Of a stretch of DNA of 64,000 nucleotides, positions 44,479-53,701 are shown in pieces. Numbering within the stretch: the first letter of the stretch is position 1; each line of letters begins with the position of its first letter. The DNA comes from Bacteroidota bacterium. GTDB lineage: Bacteria > Bacteroidota > Bacteroidia > Chitinophagales > Chitinophagaceae. Location: NCBI GenBank assembly GCA_023386045.1, contig JAEWKK010000018.1, positions 1-64,000 on the forward strand, written 5' to 3'. Under the pieces are notes generated by a model, which worked only from the letters and a program-made list of their open reading frames with translations, ran no database searches and was not told the origin of the DNA. A program made the position numbers and the translations under genes.

Positions 44479-44863
44479 AACCACGTTGAACGATACGTAT
44501 CATCTCCACAGAAGATTGTTCTGTAGTTCCATCAGCATGAATGGCAGTGATACGATAATAAATATATCCAGGGAAAACCTGGTTGTCTTTAAACTTGTAG
44601 GTAGCAGAACCATTGAATCCTACATTCGATAAATTCTCGAAGAACTCACCGTCATAAGAACGCTCCACTACAAACTGCGATACATCCGGAGCTGCGATAG
44701 CCCAATTCAGAGTAACGCCTGCTTTACCTTCCCTGTGAATGCGGAAGTTGCTAAAGCAGCTGTTTAGTGTCTGCTCCTGGTTTAATTGGTGTTGCTGGTT
44801 TACGGTAAATGAAGACATGATAATCAAAGCCGTAATTGCAAAGCATGAGAAAAGTGTTTTCAT
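44477..44863 (-). CDS. Small secreted protein consisting of one Fn3-like module
   Basis: 128 residues: signal peptide (MKTLFSCFAITALIIMSSFTV), a linker, then a single ~85-residue module (FVVERSYDGEFFENLSNVG, YKFKDNQVFPGYIYYRITAIHADG, MIRIVQRG at the end). The same module (pattern F-x-V/L-E/Q-R-S-x-x-G-x-x-F ... YYR-I/L) lies next to the sorting domain of five larger proteins in this window. Here it lacks a T9SS sorting domain, so it should remain in the periplasm or be bound. Functional meaning unknown. Confidence 0.75.
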   Translation of the reverse strand: MKTLFSCFAITALIIMSSFTVNQQHQLNQEQTLNSCFSNFRIHREGKAGVTLNWAIAAPDVSQFVVERSYDGEFFENLSNVGFNGSATYKFKDNQVFPGYIYYRITAIHADGTTEQSSVEMIRIVQRG

Positions 44864-44988
44864 AAGGGTTGATTTAATACATAAAATTAGTAACTCCCTC
44901 GATGCCGGGAAAGAGTAGAACTGCCCTAGTTTAAGGGTAAAAAAAATCGGATGTTTACCAAGTAAAAGAGGAAGCCTGCCAGTTTTGG

Positions 44989-45927
44989 TTATAATAAATT
45001 GAGCCTGGTCAATAAAACTTCAGCCATCAGTTTAAAAGCTTCCCGGCTGTAGCCCGCTATGTGAGGAGTGATGATCACATTAGGATGATGGAGCAGGAAA
45101 TCCAGCTGCTGGTGCTCGCTTTCAGACAAACTGCTGATCTTTTCATTTTCAAGTACATCCAGGGCTGCGCCGGCAATTTTTCCTGATTCAAGTGCACGTA
45201 TCAGCGCTCCTGTATCCGTGACGGGACCCCGACAGGTTGTCATAAAAAATGGTTTCTGCTGCAGTCCATTAAAAAAATCATCATTGGCCATATGCCTGGT
45301 TTCGGCAGTAAGCGGCAAATGAAAACTGATCACATCGGCATAACGACTTATATAATCCATATCCGCTTCACGGATGTAATCATGGCCAAAACCATCTTTA
45401 TATTTATCATAGGCCATTACTGTTACCTGGAATGGCTGCAATAACCTGGCAAAAGCAGAACCTGTGTTACCATAACCAATAATGCCTACTGTTTTTCCGG
45501 TAAGCTCTATTCCACGGTTTTCATTGCGCAACCATTTTCCTTCCTTCACTTCTGCGAAAGAGCGGTACACATTATTCATTAGTCCCAATAAAAGTCCCAG
45601 AGCATGCTCAGCAACCGCATTACGATTTCCTTCAGGTGTACTGATACAAAGGATCCCTTTTTTTTCCGCATAAGCAGCATCTATCAGTTCCATACCACTG
45701 CCCAGGCGTCCGATCCATTTTAATTGCTTTGCCGCATCAATCACTTCAGCATCTATTTTCAACCTGGTGGTTACTACCAGTCCTTCAATATCTGTGATTT
45801 TTGATAACAGCTCCTCTTTTTCAATGGCGGGAGCATATTCCACCTGGTAAAGGTTGGCATTCAATCTTTCTATGAGATAGGGATGAACCGGAGCAGTGAT
45901 CAGTATTTTCCTGTTAATGGTACTCAT
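44989..45927 (-). CDS. D-2-hydroxyacid dehydrogenase (phosphoglycerate dehydrogenase-like)
   Basis: 312 residues. NAD-binding Rossmann motif VGIIGYGNTGSAFARLLQ, catalytic arginine region IGRLGSGMELID, catalytic histidine in PHIAGYSREA and the FMTTCRGPVTDTGAL segment (equivalent to the usual NTSRG). It oxidises D-2-hydroxy acids or the reverse; 3-phosphoglycerate is possible but cannot be assumed. The protein is short, lacking the C-terminal ACT domain of SerA. The start overlaps the rsmA stop by four bases, so the genes are translationally coupled. Confidence 0.88.
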   Translation of the reverse strand: MSTINRKILITAPVHPYLIERLNANLYQVEYAPAIEKEELLSKITDIEGLVVTTRLKIDAEVIDAAKQLKWIGRLGSGMELIDAAYAEKKGILCISTPEGNRNAVAEHALGLLLGLMNNVYRSFAEVKEGKWLRNENRGIELTGKTVGIIGYGNTGSAFARLLQPFQVTVMAYDKYKDGFGHDYIREADMDYISRYADVISFHLPLTAETRHMANDDFFNGLQQKPFFMTTCRGPVTDTGALIRALESGKIAGAALDVLENEKISSLSESEHQQLDFLLHHPNVIITPHIAGYSREAFKLMAEVLLTRLNLL

Positions 45928-46676
45928 TGCATTTTAAAACTTAGTTGTGCGAAATCATCTACACTCAACTGCTCTGCGCGTTTATTAAAAATTGGATCCT
46001 GCAGAACTTCAGCATCAAACAATCCCCTGCAGGCATTGCGCATGGTTTTTCTTCTCTGGTTGAATGCTGTTTTGACAAGATTGAAAAAAGCTTTTTTGCT
46101 TTTTACTGCTGGTTTGATTTTCCTGGGCGTTAACCTGATCACACCACTCATGACCTTTGGAGGAGGATTAAAGCTGCTTTCACGTACATCAAATAAATAA
46201 ACCACGTCAAAATAAGCCTGCACCAGCACACTGGTCACACCATAAACTTTATTGCCTTCTTTGGCAGCGATCCTTTGTGCCACTTCTTTTTGGAACATCC
46301 CAATCAAACACTGCACTTCCTCTTCCCATTCAAGGATCTTGAATAAGATCTGGGTAGAAATATTATAAGGAAAATTGCCCACCACGGCAAAAGGTTCATC
46401 AAAGGGTTTTTCAATATCCAGGAAGCTTTGATGAATGATGCTGTTGGAAAGAGAAGGATAAGTAGCTTTCAGGTAAGACACTTTTTCATCATCCACTTCC
46501 ACAGCTTTGAAATGAATGCCTGGTAATTCCAGCAGGTATTTTGTAAGAGCACCGCCGCCTGGACCAACTTCAATCAGGTTAGTGAAAGAACATTTTTTTA
46601 ATTCCTCCACGATCTTCCTGCTGATGTTTTCATCTTTCAGAAAATGCTGCCCCAGTGATTTCTTCAGCGTATACAT
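45924..46676 (-). CDS. rsmA: 16S rRNA (adenine(1518)-N(6)/adenine(1519)-N(6))-dimethyltransferase
   Basis: 251 residues from MYTLKKSLGQHFLKDENISRK; TTG 46682 is less likely. The SAM-binding motif is LIEVGPGGGALTKYLLE and the catalytic motif is VGNFPYNISTQILFK. The C-terminal helical domain is normal length. It dimethylates two adjacent adenines of the 30S decoding region and confers kasugamycin sensitivity when active. It is first in a two-gene unit with the dehydrogenase, and its upstream boundary is the terminator of the gene at 46751. Confidence 0.97.
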   Translation of the reverse strand: MYTLKKSLGQHFLKDENISRKIVEELKKCSFTNLIEVGPGGGALTKYLLELPGIHFKAVEVDDEKVSYLKATYPSLSNSIIHQSFLDIEKPFDEPFAVVGNFPYNISTQILFKILEWEEEVQCLIGMFQKEVAQRIAAKEGNKVYGVTSVLVQAYFDVVYLFDVRESSFNPPPKVMSGVIRLTPRKIKPAVKSKKAFFNLVKTAFNQRRKTMRNACRGLFDAEVLQDPIFNKRAEQLSVDDFAQLSFKMQ

Positions 46677-46702
46677 GACCAAAATTACTTCTTATTAAAG
46701 CA

Positions 46703-46729
46703 AAAATGCCCTCTGGTAGAGGGCATTTT
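46703..46729 (-). terminator. Terminator after the M14 carboxypeptidase gene
   Basis: A perfect 11-bp stem AAAATGCCCTC/GAGGGCATTTT with a five-base loop, whose terminal T-run lies on both strands; on the minus strand it ends the gene stopping at 46751. Confidence 0.88.
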
Positions 46730-46750
46730 GGAAGAACAAAAAACTATTCT

Positions 46751-49549
46751 TTAATACTTAATCAGCTTTTTAGTGGCAAGCAGCTTACCGTTTTTATCCA
46801 TGCATTTAAGGATATAAACATTCGACAGCCATCCCCTTGTATCTATTTTTATCAGGCCTGCCTGGTCAACAACCGTGGTCTGGCTATATAATTTTCTACC
46901 CTGCATATCACTTACTTCAATCATAATAGCGCCTTGTTGTGAACTGTTGAGCGAAACATTCAAAATCTCACGCACGGGATTAGGATACACAAGTACCTGA
47001 AGATTGTTGATAAGCTTCACATTCACAATACTGCTGTATGATGATTCACCATTTTTATCTACCTGTTTGATGCGGTAAAAATTATTACCCTCAAACGGAT
47101 GCTGGTCATTGTAAGAATAAGGAGTAACCAGTGGACCATCAGCCAATTTCTGGAACTGGCGGCCATCTGCTGATTTCTCAATTTCAAAATGATCATGCTC
47201 ATCATCAGTCACAGCTTCCCAATTCAGCTGTACGCTGCGGTTGGCCAGAAGCTTCGCATCAAATGAAAGGAATTTGGCTGGCAGCACGGTAATAGGTGCA
47301 GTTGATTTTACCAGCTCAAGGTTGTCAATATAAAAACCATCATCACGTTCAAATTTGAATGATGAAGGATCACCATCTGACATGAATACAAAGCGGAAAC
47401 GGAAATTGGCGCTTTTATATGCAACATCACTGAGGTCATACATCTGCAGCGACCAGTAGTCTTTAATCCCGGTAAGTGCAGGCTGACCGTTAAGTGTGGC
47501 TCCATCTAAGGTTCCAGGCTCCTGTATGGTTGATGAACCTTTAATGGCAGTCCATGTTCCATCCACTCCATTGGTACTATTTGTTGAAACCTGAACCTGT
47601 AATCTATCCCTGAAATTCTCTGCACGGTATTTAGCCCAGAAGCTCAGGTAAGCACCTGTATTACCTGTAAGGTCCAGTGCATTTTTATAGGTAACTGTTC
47701 TTGTTGTGGAAGTAGTATAATTTCCTGCTGGTGATTCTGTGAGTGATTTAGTTCCACCGAATGCGGCAAGATTTGTATAAGCCCAGTTATCAGCCACATT
47801 ACTGGTAGCCGTCCAGTTATTACTGAAAGTACCTTCCATGTCATCAGACAAAAGAACAGTAGGATTATAAAATCTTACCATGGTATCTGAATAAACATTT
47901 CCGGCAGCTTCTACTTTCCATACGTACCTGACCCTGCTTCCTGCAACAAGGCCTGGGTTGAGCGAATAACTGATGCGGCGAACTACGGTATCATAGTAAT
48001 TAGGCATGCTGTTAATGGTAACAGAGGTGCCTGCGGTTTGCATATTCTCCAATGGAATCAGCGTTACTGTTACCGGATCATTTCCAATACCGAGTCTTTT
48101 TATTATAAAACTAAGGGTACCACTTATTGAAGAAAGGGACATGGTATTCCCATCCTGTATATCTACATAGGTACCAGCTGCAAGAGCCAGCTGAAGATTC
48201 TGGTAGCACATACCTTTTGAAAGGTTAACGATCTGGCTGGCAGGAGCCCAGAAGGATCCATAAGTACCGCCCGAACCTCCGCCTGCACCACCTTCTCCGG
48301 TCATGGCCCAAACTGTATCCTTATTGCCAGTGCCAATATCACCTATCAGCATCCAGTCTTTAAATCCACCTGCTACTTCATAACCCAATGCATCGTAACT
48401 GTCCGCAGCTCTCATACCATTGTAAGTTCCCATGAGAGCAGGTATTGCGTTATAAAAATCCTGTCCTTTAACTGAAAGGGTATGCAGACTATGTCTTCCG
48501 AAAGGCAATGAGTAATAAGGACCATAGGCATGCTGGTCAAAGCCTGCAACGATGTGATGGCTCTCAACAAAATCTTTCACCGCCTTGGTTTCTTTTTCTG
48601 AAAATGCGCTTTTGCCCCAGTAGGTTTCTCCGGAGGGAGTAGATGTTCCGCAACTACTGGCACTACCAAGAATGGGTGCACTGCAATTGGCCCAGTCAAC
48701 ACCCCAGTTCCTGTTAAGATCCACACCATAGGTATAGTTCCAGTTCTGTCCCGATTTGGAACTATCAACCTTACTCCTGTTCTTACGCCAGCCTCCGCCC
48801 GCGCCCGTAGTAGTTCTGTTATATTCCCAGCCATCTGGATTGAAGCAGGGAATGATGTATATCTCGCGATTATCAACCAGGTTTTTCACCCTGGTATCGG
48901 AAGCATAATTTTCACAGAGGTATTGCATGAAAAATATCATGCTGGCACCTGTGATGGCTTCCCTGGCGTGTTGTAAGCCGAGGTACAAAACCTCGGGTTC
49001 ATTGGTTTCATCGGTGCCAACGGCATCAGAAATTTTTATGAGCCAGATATCGCGGTTTCCAAAAGTTTTTCCAATGGAAGTTTTGGAAGCGATAGAAGGA
49101 TAAGTTGCTACAAGTGTATTCATGGCTGCTTCCATTTCAGCAAAACTGTAATAGCCGCCAAAAGTGGATTTCACCTCGAAAGCTGCAGGTGTTTTAATAA
49201 TCGCGTCTATTGTGCTGGAAGGTTGTTCAAAAGCCACCCTGTTAAGCGCTCTATTTTGAAAGAAGATGGCATTCAAAGAATCAACTTCCCTTTTAACATC
49301 AGGCACCAGTACTTTATACTTATAATGCCTTGACCTTAATACAGACATGTGATACTGGCTGATCTCCGTAATGATGCCTCCATCCTGATCAGTCATGAAA
49401 TGATCAATGTCGAGAGCACCCATGAGATTTGCCCTAAGGCTAACATCATCGGGGAGGTAAATTTTTACCTTGCTGTAAGTCTCCTGTGCAGAGGCTTTAA
49501 ACAGGCATAACAGGATACAAGCTGTTAGAATTGGTTTAAGAATTCTCAT
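46751..49549 (-). CDS. Secreted M14 zinc carboxypeptidase with T9SS sorting domain
   Basis: 932 residues with a signal peptide (MRILKPILTACILLCLFKASAQ). The peptidase domain (~140-440) has the zinc ligands in LQHAREAI (H and E) and FDQHAYGPYY (H), the substrate pocket VDLNRNWGVDW, and the catalytic Glu in MTGEGGAGGG. A propeptide-like region precedes it. A MAM-like beta domain follows (~590-760; MEGTFSNNWTATSN, DGFYIDNLEL), then an Fn3-like module (FEIEKSADGRQFQKLADG) and a C-terminal sorting domain (VYPNPVREILNVSL to KKLIKY). Secreted to remove C-terminal residues from external peptides. Confidence 0.92.
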   Translation of the reverse strand: MRILKPILTACILLCLFKASAQETYSKVKIYLPDDVSLRANLMGALDIDHFMTDQDGGIITEISQYHMSVLRSRHYKYKVLVPDVKREVDSLNAIFFQNRALNRVAFEQPSSTIDAIIKTPAAFEVKSTFGGYYSFAEMEAAMNTLVATYPSIASKTSIGKTFGNRDIWLIKISDAVGTDETNEPEVLYLGLQHAREAITGASMIFFMQYLCENYASDTRVKNLVDNREIYIIPCFNPDGWEYNRTTTGAGGGWRKNRSKVDSSKSGQNWNYTYGVDLNRNWGVDWANCSAPILGSASSCGTSTPSGETYWGKSAFSEKETKAVKDFVESHHIVAGFDQHAYGPYYSLPFGRHSLHTLSVKGQDFYNAIPALMGTYNGMRAADSYDALGYEVAGGFKDWMLIGDIGTGNKDTVWAMTGEGGAGGGSGGTYGSFWAPASQIVNLSKGMCYQNLQLALAAGTYVDIQDGNTMSLSSISGTLSFIIKRLGIGNDPVTVTLIPLENMQTAGTSVTINSMPNYYDTVVRRISYSLNPGLVAGSRVRYVWKVEAAGNVYSDTMVRFYNPTVLLSDDMEGTFSNNWTATSNVADNWAYTNLAAFGGTKSLTESPAGNYTTSTTRTVTYKNALDLTGNTGAYLSFWAKYRAENFRDRLQVQVSTNSTNGVDGTWTAIKGSSTIQEPGTLDGATLNGQPALTGIKDYWSLQMYDLSDVAYKSANFRFRFVFMSDGDPSSFKFERDDGFYIDNLELVKSTAPITVLPAKFLSFDAKLLANRSVQLNWEAVTDDEHDHFEIEKSADGRQFQKLADGPLVTPYSYNDQHPFEGNNFYRIKQVDKNGESSYSSIVNVKLINNLQVLVYPNPVREILNVSLNSSQQGAIMIEVSDMQGRKLYSQTTVVDQAGLIKIDTRGWLSNVYILKCMDKNGKLLATKKLIKY

Positions 49550-49584
49550 AGAATTGGATATGGATTTTAGGTTTGGTTTTCTGA

Positions 49585-52128
49585 TTAACGAATGATCAGT
49601 TTCTTATTGAACAATTGATCCTGCACTTCAAGTTGCAGGGTATAATAACCACTGCTCAATTGTTGCACCGGCAGTTCAAAATTGTTCAATCCTTTTTTGA
49701 CCATGATCTGTTCATGGAATACCAGCTTTCCACTGATGTCAATTACCCTGATCTGGGCCAGGCTTTGTGCCGCTGACTCTAACCTGATATGGGCCAGATC
49801 AGATGTCGGGTTTGGATAGAGTGAAAAGGATTCAAGCATCATGAACTGGATCTTTTTAATGGTGCTGAACCTGGTCCTGCCCCTGATATCAGTATACATA
49901 AGCCTGTACATCGAAACTGGTTTTTCAGGATCATTATCAACGTAAGTATAACGGACATCCGCATCATGAAGGGTGGCTACCTGCCTGTTAATGGCAAACC
50001 AGTTTTGCCCGTCGATGCTTCTTTGTAATTCATAAGTGGTTCCTGCTTCTTCACCCAGTACATTCCATAGCAACTGCACACCGGACTCGTTTATTTTTGT
50101 AGCTGTAAATTCCTGCAGTTTCATATCAAGCACCACATCATTTACTACGAGATAATAATCCTCCACTTCACCATCATAAAAATATCCTGTTGAATTGGCG
50201 GTGGTCATGCCATTGGCCTCGGAGCTGATGCGTATTCTAAGAAATGTATAGGAATTGTTGGTCAATGAAGTAACTACACTTGGCCAGAAAAGCTGGATGG
50301 TTTGCATGGATGCACTTGAAGGCACGGTGTTGGTTGTGCCTTCACCGGGTTCAAAAATTCCATTCATGTTCAGGTCAATCCAGGCACAAACTGTAGCATT
50401 GGCTCCGGTGTTATTGAACACATTCAGATCAGTATAATAATTACCAGAGTTGCTTAAGATTTTCACGAAAGGGAGTCCGTCTTCATCACTTCCATCCAGG
50501 CTTGCATTGGCAGAAGTATTTTTCGACCATTCAATATCAACCGTTGCTCCAAGCCTTAGGTTGGGATTCACTTCATGCAAAGCAGGAGCATCAGGATCAG
50601 GATCATATGAAGCGGGAGCATCACCAAAATCAGCCTTGGGTTTGAAGGCTTCTGCCGCATCACCCCAGCTACCCGTTACATTAGCTCCATTATAAGAAAT
50701 GGTTTTTTGTACAGAGGTATTGATTCCTCCATTATATAAATAAGGAGCAATGGTGCCAGTAGTTCCTGAACTGGGTTGTCCAACATTGTAAACCTGGTCA
50801 TTCCAGTCAATTGCCGTTTGCCTGGGGATCAATCCTCCCAGGGGTGAATAATTTGTAACAGCCCTGGTCATTAAATTAACATGATAAAAATCCGGAGCCG
50901 TAGCCGATCCGTCAAAATCATATAAGATACCATTGGTGATTCCTATATCCGCCCAGTCGTGACCCGATCCTGTAATTCCATAAACCTGGGAAGCTGATAC
51001 AGGCGCAAAAGATGAATTGAATTCAATTTTCCAGATAATACTTTCATAGCTACTAGAGCTGCTGGCTTCAATACCCAGGTACAAGGCTCCATCATAAAAT
51101 GCTGCAGCTCCTGATTCAACACCCACATTGAAAGTGGGAAGAAGGGCCGTCACATCATTCATGACCACACCCAGGGTATCCATGTTGTAATCATAGCGAC
51201 GTAACACTTTATTGGTTTCGTTGGTAGTACCGTTTGAACCAGTTAAGCTAAATACATAGTAAACAAAATGGTTCACCGGGTCATAGGCAACAGAATTGAT
51301 ATTGGAATGACCTGGATCGTAAAATAAATACCTGGCCTTACCATCTGCGGGGTTTACATAATAAATTGAGTCATTACGCACCGTCAGCACATAGCCCGGC
51401 TGATTGGTAAAAGGCTTTGACACGTTAAAATAATTGGAAGGAAAACTCCCGGGACTGCATGCGGTAAGGTCAGAAACGTAAAAGCTTCCATCTTCCTTTC
51501 CCGAAGCAGGACCGGATGTTTTGACGTTTGTCTGTGTAACAGTGATGGTAAAGCTTGTAACGGGACCTGTAATGTCAACATTGATGGTACCATCTGTACT
51601 GGACAGGGCAACGGCACTGGTAGCACCCGCCGTTGCAGATGCCGAAGCCGTTCCGCTTCCGGCGATGGTTAACACCGTACCAGATACTTTAGCCATGGTG
51701 ATGTTCCTTGTAGTTGCACCATCCAGTGCGGTAACGGTTACCTTCTGGTTATAGTCGATATCATAAATCGAGAATTTGATATTCTGGACCGCAGACTGGA
51801 AAGTATAGGTAACGATGCCATCGCCCACATACTGCACTTCCTCTCCGCTTCCATAGGAACCCGTTTCGGCTGTGCTGCCGTCTGTTTCACCGGCGGCGTT
51901 TGAACCCGTATAATTATGGGTGATGGTAAGCTTTTGAGTGCCAAATGCAAATTTCTGGGTTTGGGAATGAGAGAGGCCCGTATAGGTGCCATTACCAGCT
52001 GAAGGAAAATAATCCAGGTAATCCCAGTTTAAAGATGCCTGGCTATAGCCGGAGGCGCACTGGGAAAATGAACTGATAGGCAAAACCAGGGACGCCAGTA
52101 TGCCTAGCATTCGTAAAGATTGTTTCAT
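49585..52128 (-). CDS. Secreted GEVED-domain protein with T9SS sorting domain
   Basis: 847 residues with a signal peptide (MKQSLRMLGILASLVLPISSFSQ). An N-terminal beta domain (~25-220), a propeller-like or DUF-type region (~240-490; VRNDSIYYVNPADGKARYLF), then a GEVED domain (~505-660) with DFGDAPASYDPDPDAPALHE, GSDEDGLPF, the calcium-like DLNMNGIFEPGEG and the eponymous GEVEDYYLVV. An Fn3-like module (YELQRSIDGQNWFAINRQ) and a sorting domain (LYPNPTSDLAHIRL to KKLIIR) end it. It is transcribed toward the M14 gene with a gap of 35 bases and no terminator between, so the two may be cotranscribed. Confidence 0.88.
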   Translation of the reverse strand: MKQSLRMLGILASLVLPISSFSQCASGYSQASLNWDYLDYFPSAGNGTYTGLSHSQTQKFAFGTQKLTITHNYTGSNAAGETDGSTAETGSYGSGEEVQYVGDGIVTYTFQSAVQNIKFSIYDIDYNQKVTVTALDGATTRNITMAKVSGTVLTIAGSGTASASATAGATSAVALSSTDGTINVDITGPVTSFTITVTQTNVKTSGPASGKEDGSFYVSDLTACSPGSFPSNYFNVSKPFTNQPGYVLTVRNDSIYYVNPADGKARYLFYDPGHSNINSVAYDPVNHFVYYVFSLTGSNGTTNETNKVLRRYDYNMDTLGVVMNDVTALLPTFNVGVESGAAAFYDGALYLGIEASSSSSYESIIWKIEFNSSFAPVSASQVYGITGSGHDWADIGITNGILYDFDGSATAPDFYHVNLMTRAVTNYSPLGGLIPRQTAIDWNDQVYNVGQPSSGTTGTIAPYLYNGGINTSVQKTISYNGANVTGSWGDAAEAFKPKADFGDAPASYDPDPDAPALHEVNPNLRLGATVDIEWSKNTSANASLDGSDEDGLPFVKILSNSGNYYTDLNVFNNTGANATVCAWIDLNMNGIFEPGEGTTNTVPSSASMQTIQLFWPSVVTSLTNNSYTFLRIRISSEANGMTTANSTGYFYDGEVEDYYLVVNDVVLDMKLQEFTATKINESGVQLLWNVLGEEAGTTYELQRSIDGQNWFAINRQVATLHDADVRYTYVDNDPEKPVSMYRLMYTDIRGRTRFSTIKKIQFMMLESFSLYPNPTSDLAHIRLESAAQSLAQIRVIDISGKLVFHEQIMVKKGLNNFELPVQQLSSGYYTLQLEVQDQLFNKKLIIR

Positions 52129-52612
52129 GGTCGGACAGTTAGTTTTTTAAAGGTATCGGACTGGCTCTTCGAGCCAATTTGGGGAATCAAGACCTATAAA
52201 AATGAAGGAGAATAGCAAGTGAAGTATTCAAATCATTTTCATAAGTAATGGATTTCCCGCCACAAAATGGGTGTTTTTACTTACAAATGCAAGTATCTAC
52301 TTATTTTTTTTAAAAGTCATGTAAAACCCAAGTTGATCCATTGATTCAATTGAATCTTCCCAAACATCATCAATTAATTGATCAGGAACAATCGTATTAA
52401 CACCCGGACGAATACTTATTAAGTGTTTATCATTATATTTTGTCTACCCGTTTCCATTATTTTTATTCAACCTCCCTTAGATAATTAGACTTCTCATCCA
52501 ATAGACTTACCATGAAAGTGATGATCTATTTGCTAGATGCCATAAGCTACCTGACATCTCTACCTCCATCGTTTTTCATCAAATCAGTACATTTACATCT
52601 ATTAACCAGCAC
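52129..52612. other. Divergent intergenic region upstream of pdxA and the GEVED gene
   Basis: No gene or known RNA seen in 484 bases. It is AT-rich, with a perfect 14-bp palindrome GATTCAATTGAATC at 52343-52356. TACATTTA near 52588 is one base off the -7 consensus and is a weak candidate for pdxA. Nothing else identifiable. Confidence 0.6.
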
Positions 52613-53701
52613 ATGCATAAACCAGTTATAGGCATTACCTGCGGCGATTTAAACGGAATTGGAACGGAACTGATCATCAAAACTTTCTCAGACCACCGGA
52701 TCCTGGATCAGTGCACTCCCGTAATATTTGCTTCCAATAAGCTCATCAACTTTTATAAAAAAGCAGTACCCGAAGCACATTTTACCTACCAGAGTATCAA
52801 GGACTTTTCTAAGCTGAATCATAAACAGATCAATATATTCAATTGCTGGGAAGAGGATGTCGTGATTAATCCAGGTCAGTTAACTGAAGCAGCTGGTCAA
52901 TATGCTGTAAAATCCCTGCTTGCGGCCGCCGATGCCCTGATGGCAGGGCATATCCAGGGACTGGTAACAGCTCCCATACATAAAAAGAATGTTCAGGGCG
53001 ATAATTTCCGTTATACAGGCCATACGCCATTTTTAAAAGATGTTGCCGGTGTAAAAGATGTTCTCATGCTTTTATATGCGGAAAATCTCAGGGTTGCGCT
53101 TGTAACTGAACATCTTCCCGTTCAGGCCGTGGCTCAAAACATTACTAAGGAAAACATAGTTTCCAAGCTGAACCTGCTGAATACCAGCCTGAAGAGAGAT
53201 TTTGGAATTGATAAACCCAAGATCGCTGTGCTGGGGCTAAACCCTCATGCAGGAGATGAAGGACTGATAGGTAATGAAGAAGAGACCATCATACGCCCTG
53301 CTATCAAACAGGCAAAACAAAACAGCCTTGTTTTTGGACCTTTCAGTGCTGATGCATTCTTTGCGAGAAGAAGTTACCTGCAGTTTGATGCGGTGCTGGC
53401 TATGTACCACGACCAGGGTTTGATTCCTTTTAAAACTATTGCCATGGGCGAAGGCGTCAATTTCACTGCTGGACTTCCTTTTGTCAGGACATCGCCCGAC
53501 CATGGGACAGCCTTTGACATTGCCGGGAAGAATAAGGCAGATGCCACTTCTTTTATGACGGCTGTTTTTGAATGTGTGGATATCATCAACAGGAGAAAGG
53601 AATACGATGAACGCAATAAAAACCCTTTGCGTAAAATAACTGCTGAAGTGCTCAGGAACGTGGAAGATGAAAAAATAGACGATACGATTGACAGGAGTTA
53701 G
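52613..53701 (+). CDS. pdxA: 4-hydroxythreonine-4-phosphate dehydrogenase
   Basis: Metal-dependent NAD enzyme of pyridoxal phosphate synthesis via the DXP-dependent route. 362 residues, slightly longer than the ~330 typical of Gammaproteobacteria. Motifs: GITCGDLNGIGTELI (family: GDPxGIGPE), metal-ligand region YTGHTPFLKD, YHDQGLIPFK and VRTSPDHGTAFDIAGKNKAD. It stands alone on its strand; pdxJ is not present in the window. The stop overlaps the convergent LolA-like gene's end by four bases. Confidence 0.95.
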   Translation: MHKPVIGITCGDLNGIGTELIIKTFSDHRILDQCTPVIFASNKLINFYKKAVPEAHFTYQSIKDFSKLNHKQINIFNCWEEDVVINPGQLTEAAGQYAVKSLLAAADALMAGHIQGLVTAPIHKKNVQGDNFRYTGHTPFLKDVAGVKDVLMLLYAENLRVALVTEHLPVQAVAQNITKENIVSKLNLLNTSLKRDFGIDKPKIAVLGLNPHAGDEGLIGNEEETIIRPAIKQAKQNSLVFGPFSADAFFARRSYLQFDAVLAMYHDQGLIPFKTIAMGEGVNFTAGLPFVRTSPDHGTAFDIAGKNKADATSFMTAVFECVDIINRRKEYDERNKNPLRKITAEVLRNVEDEKIDDTIDRS

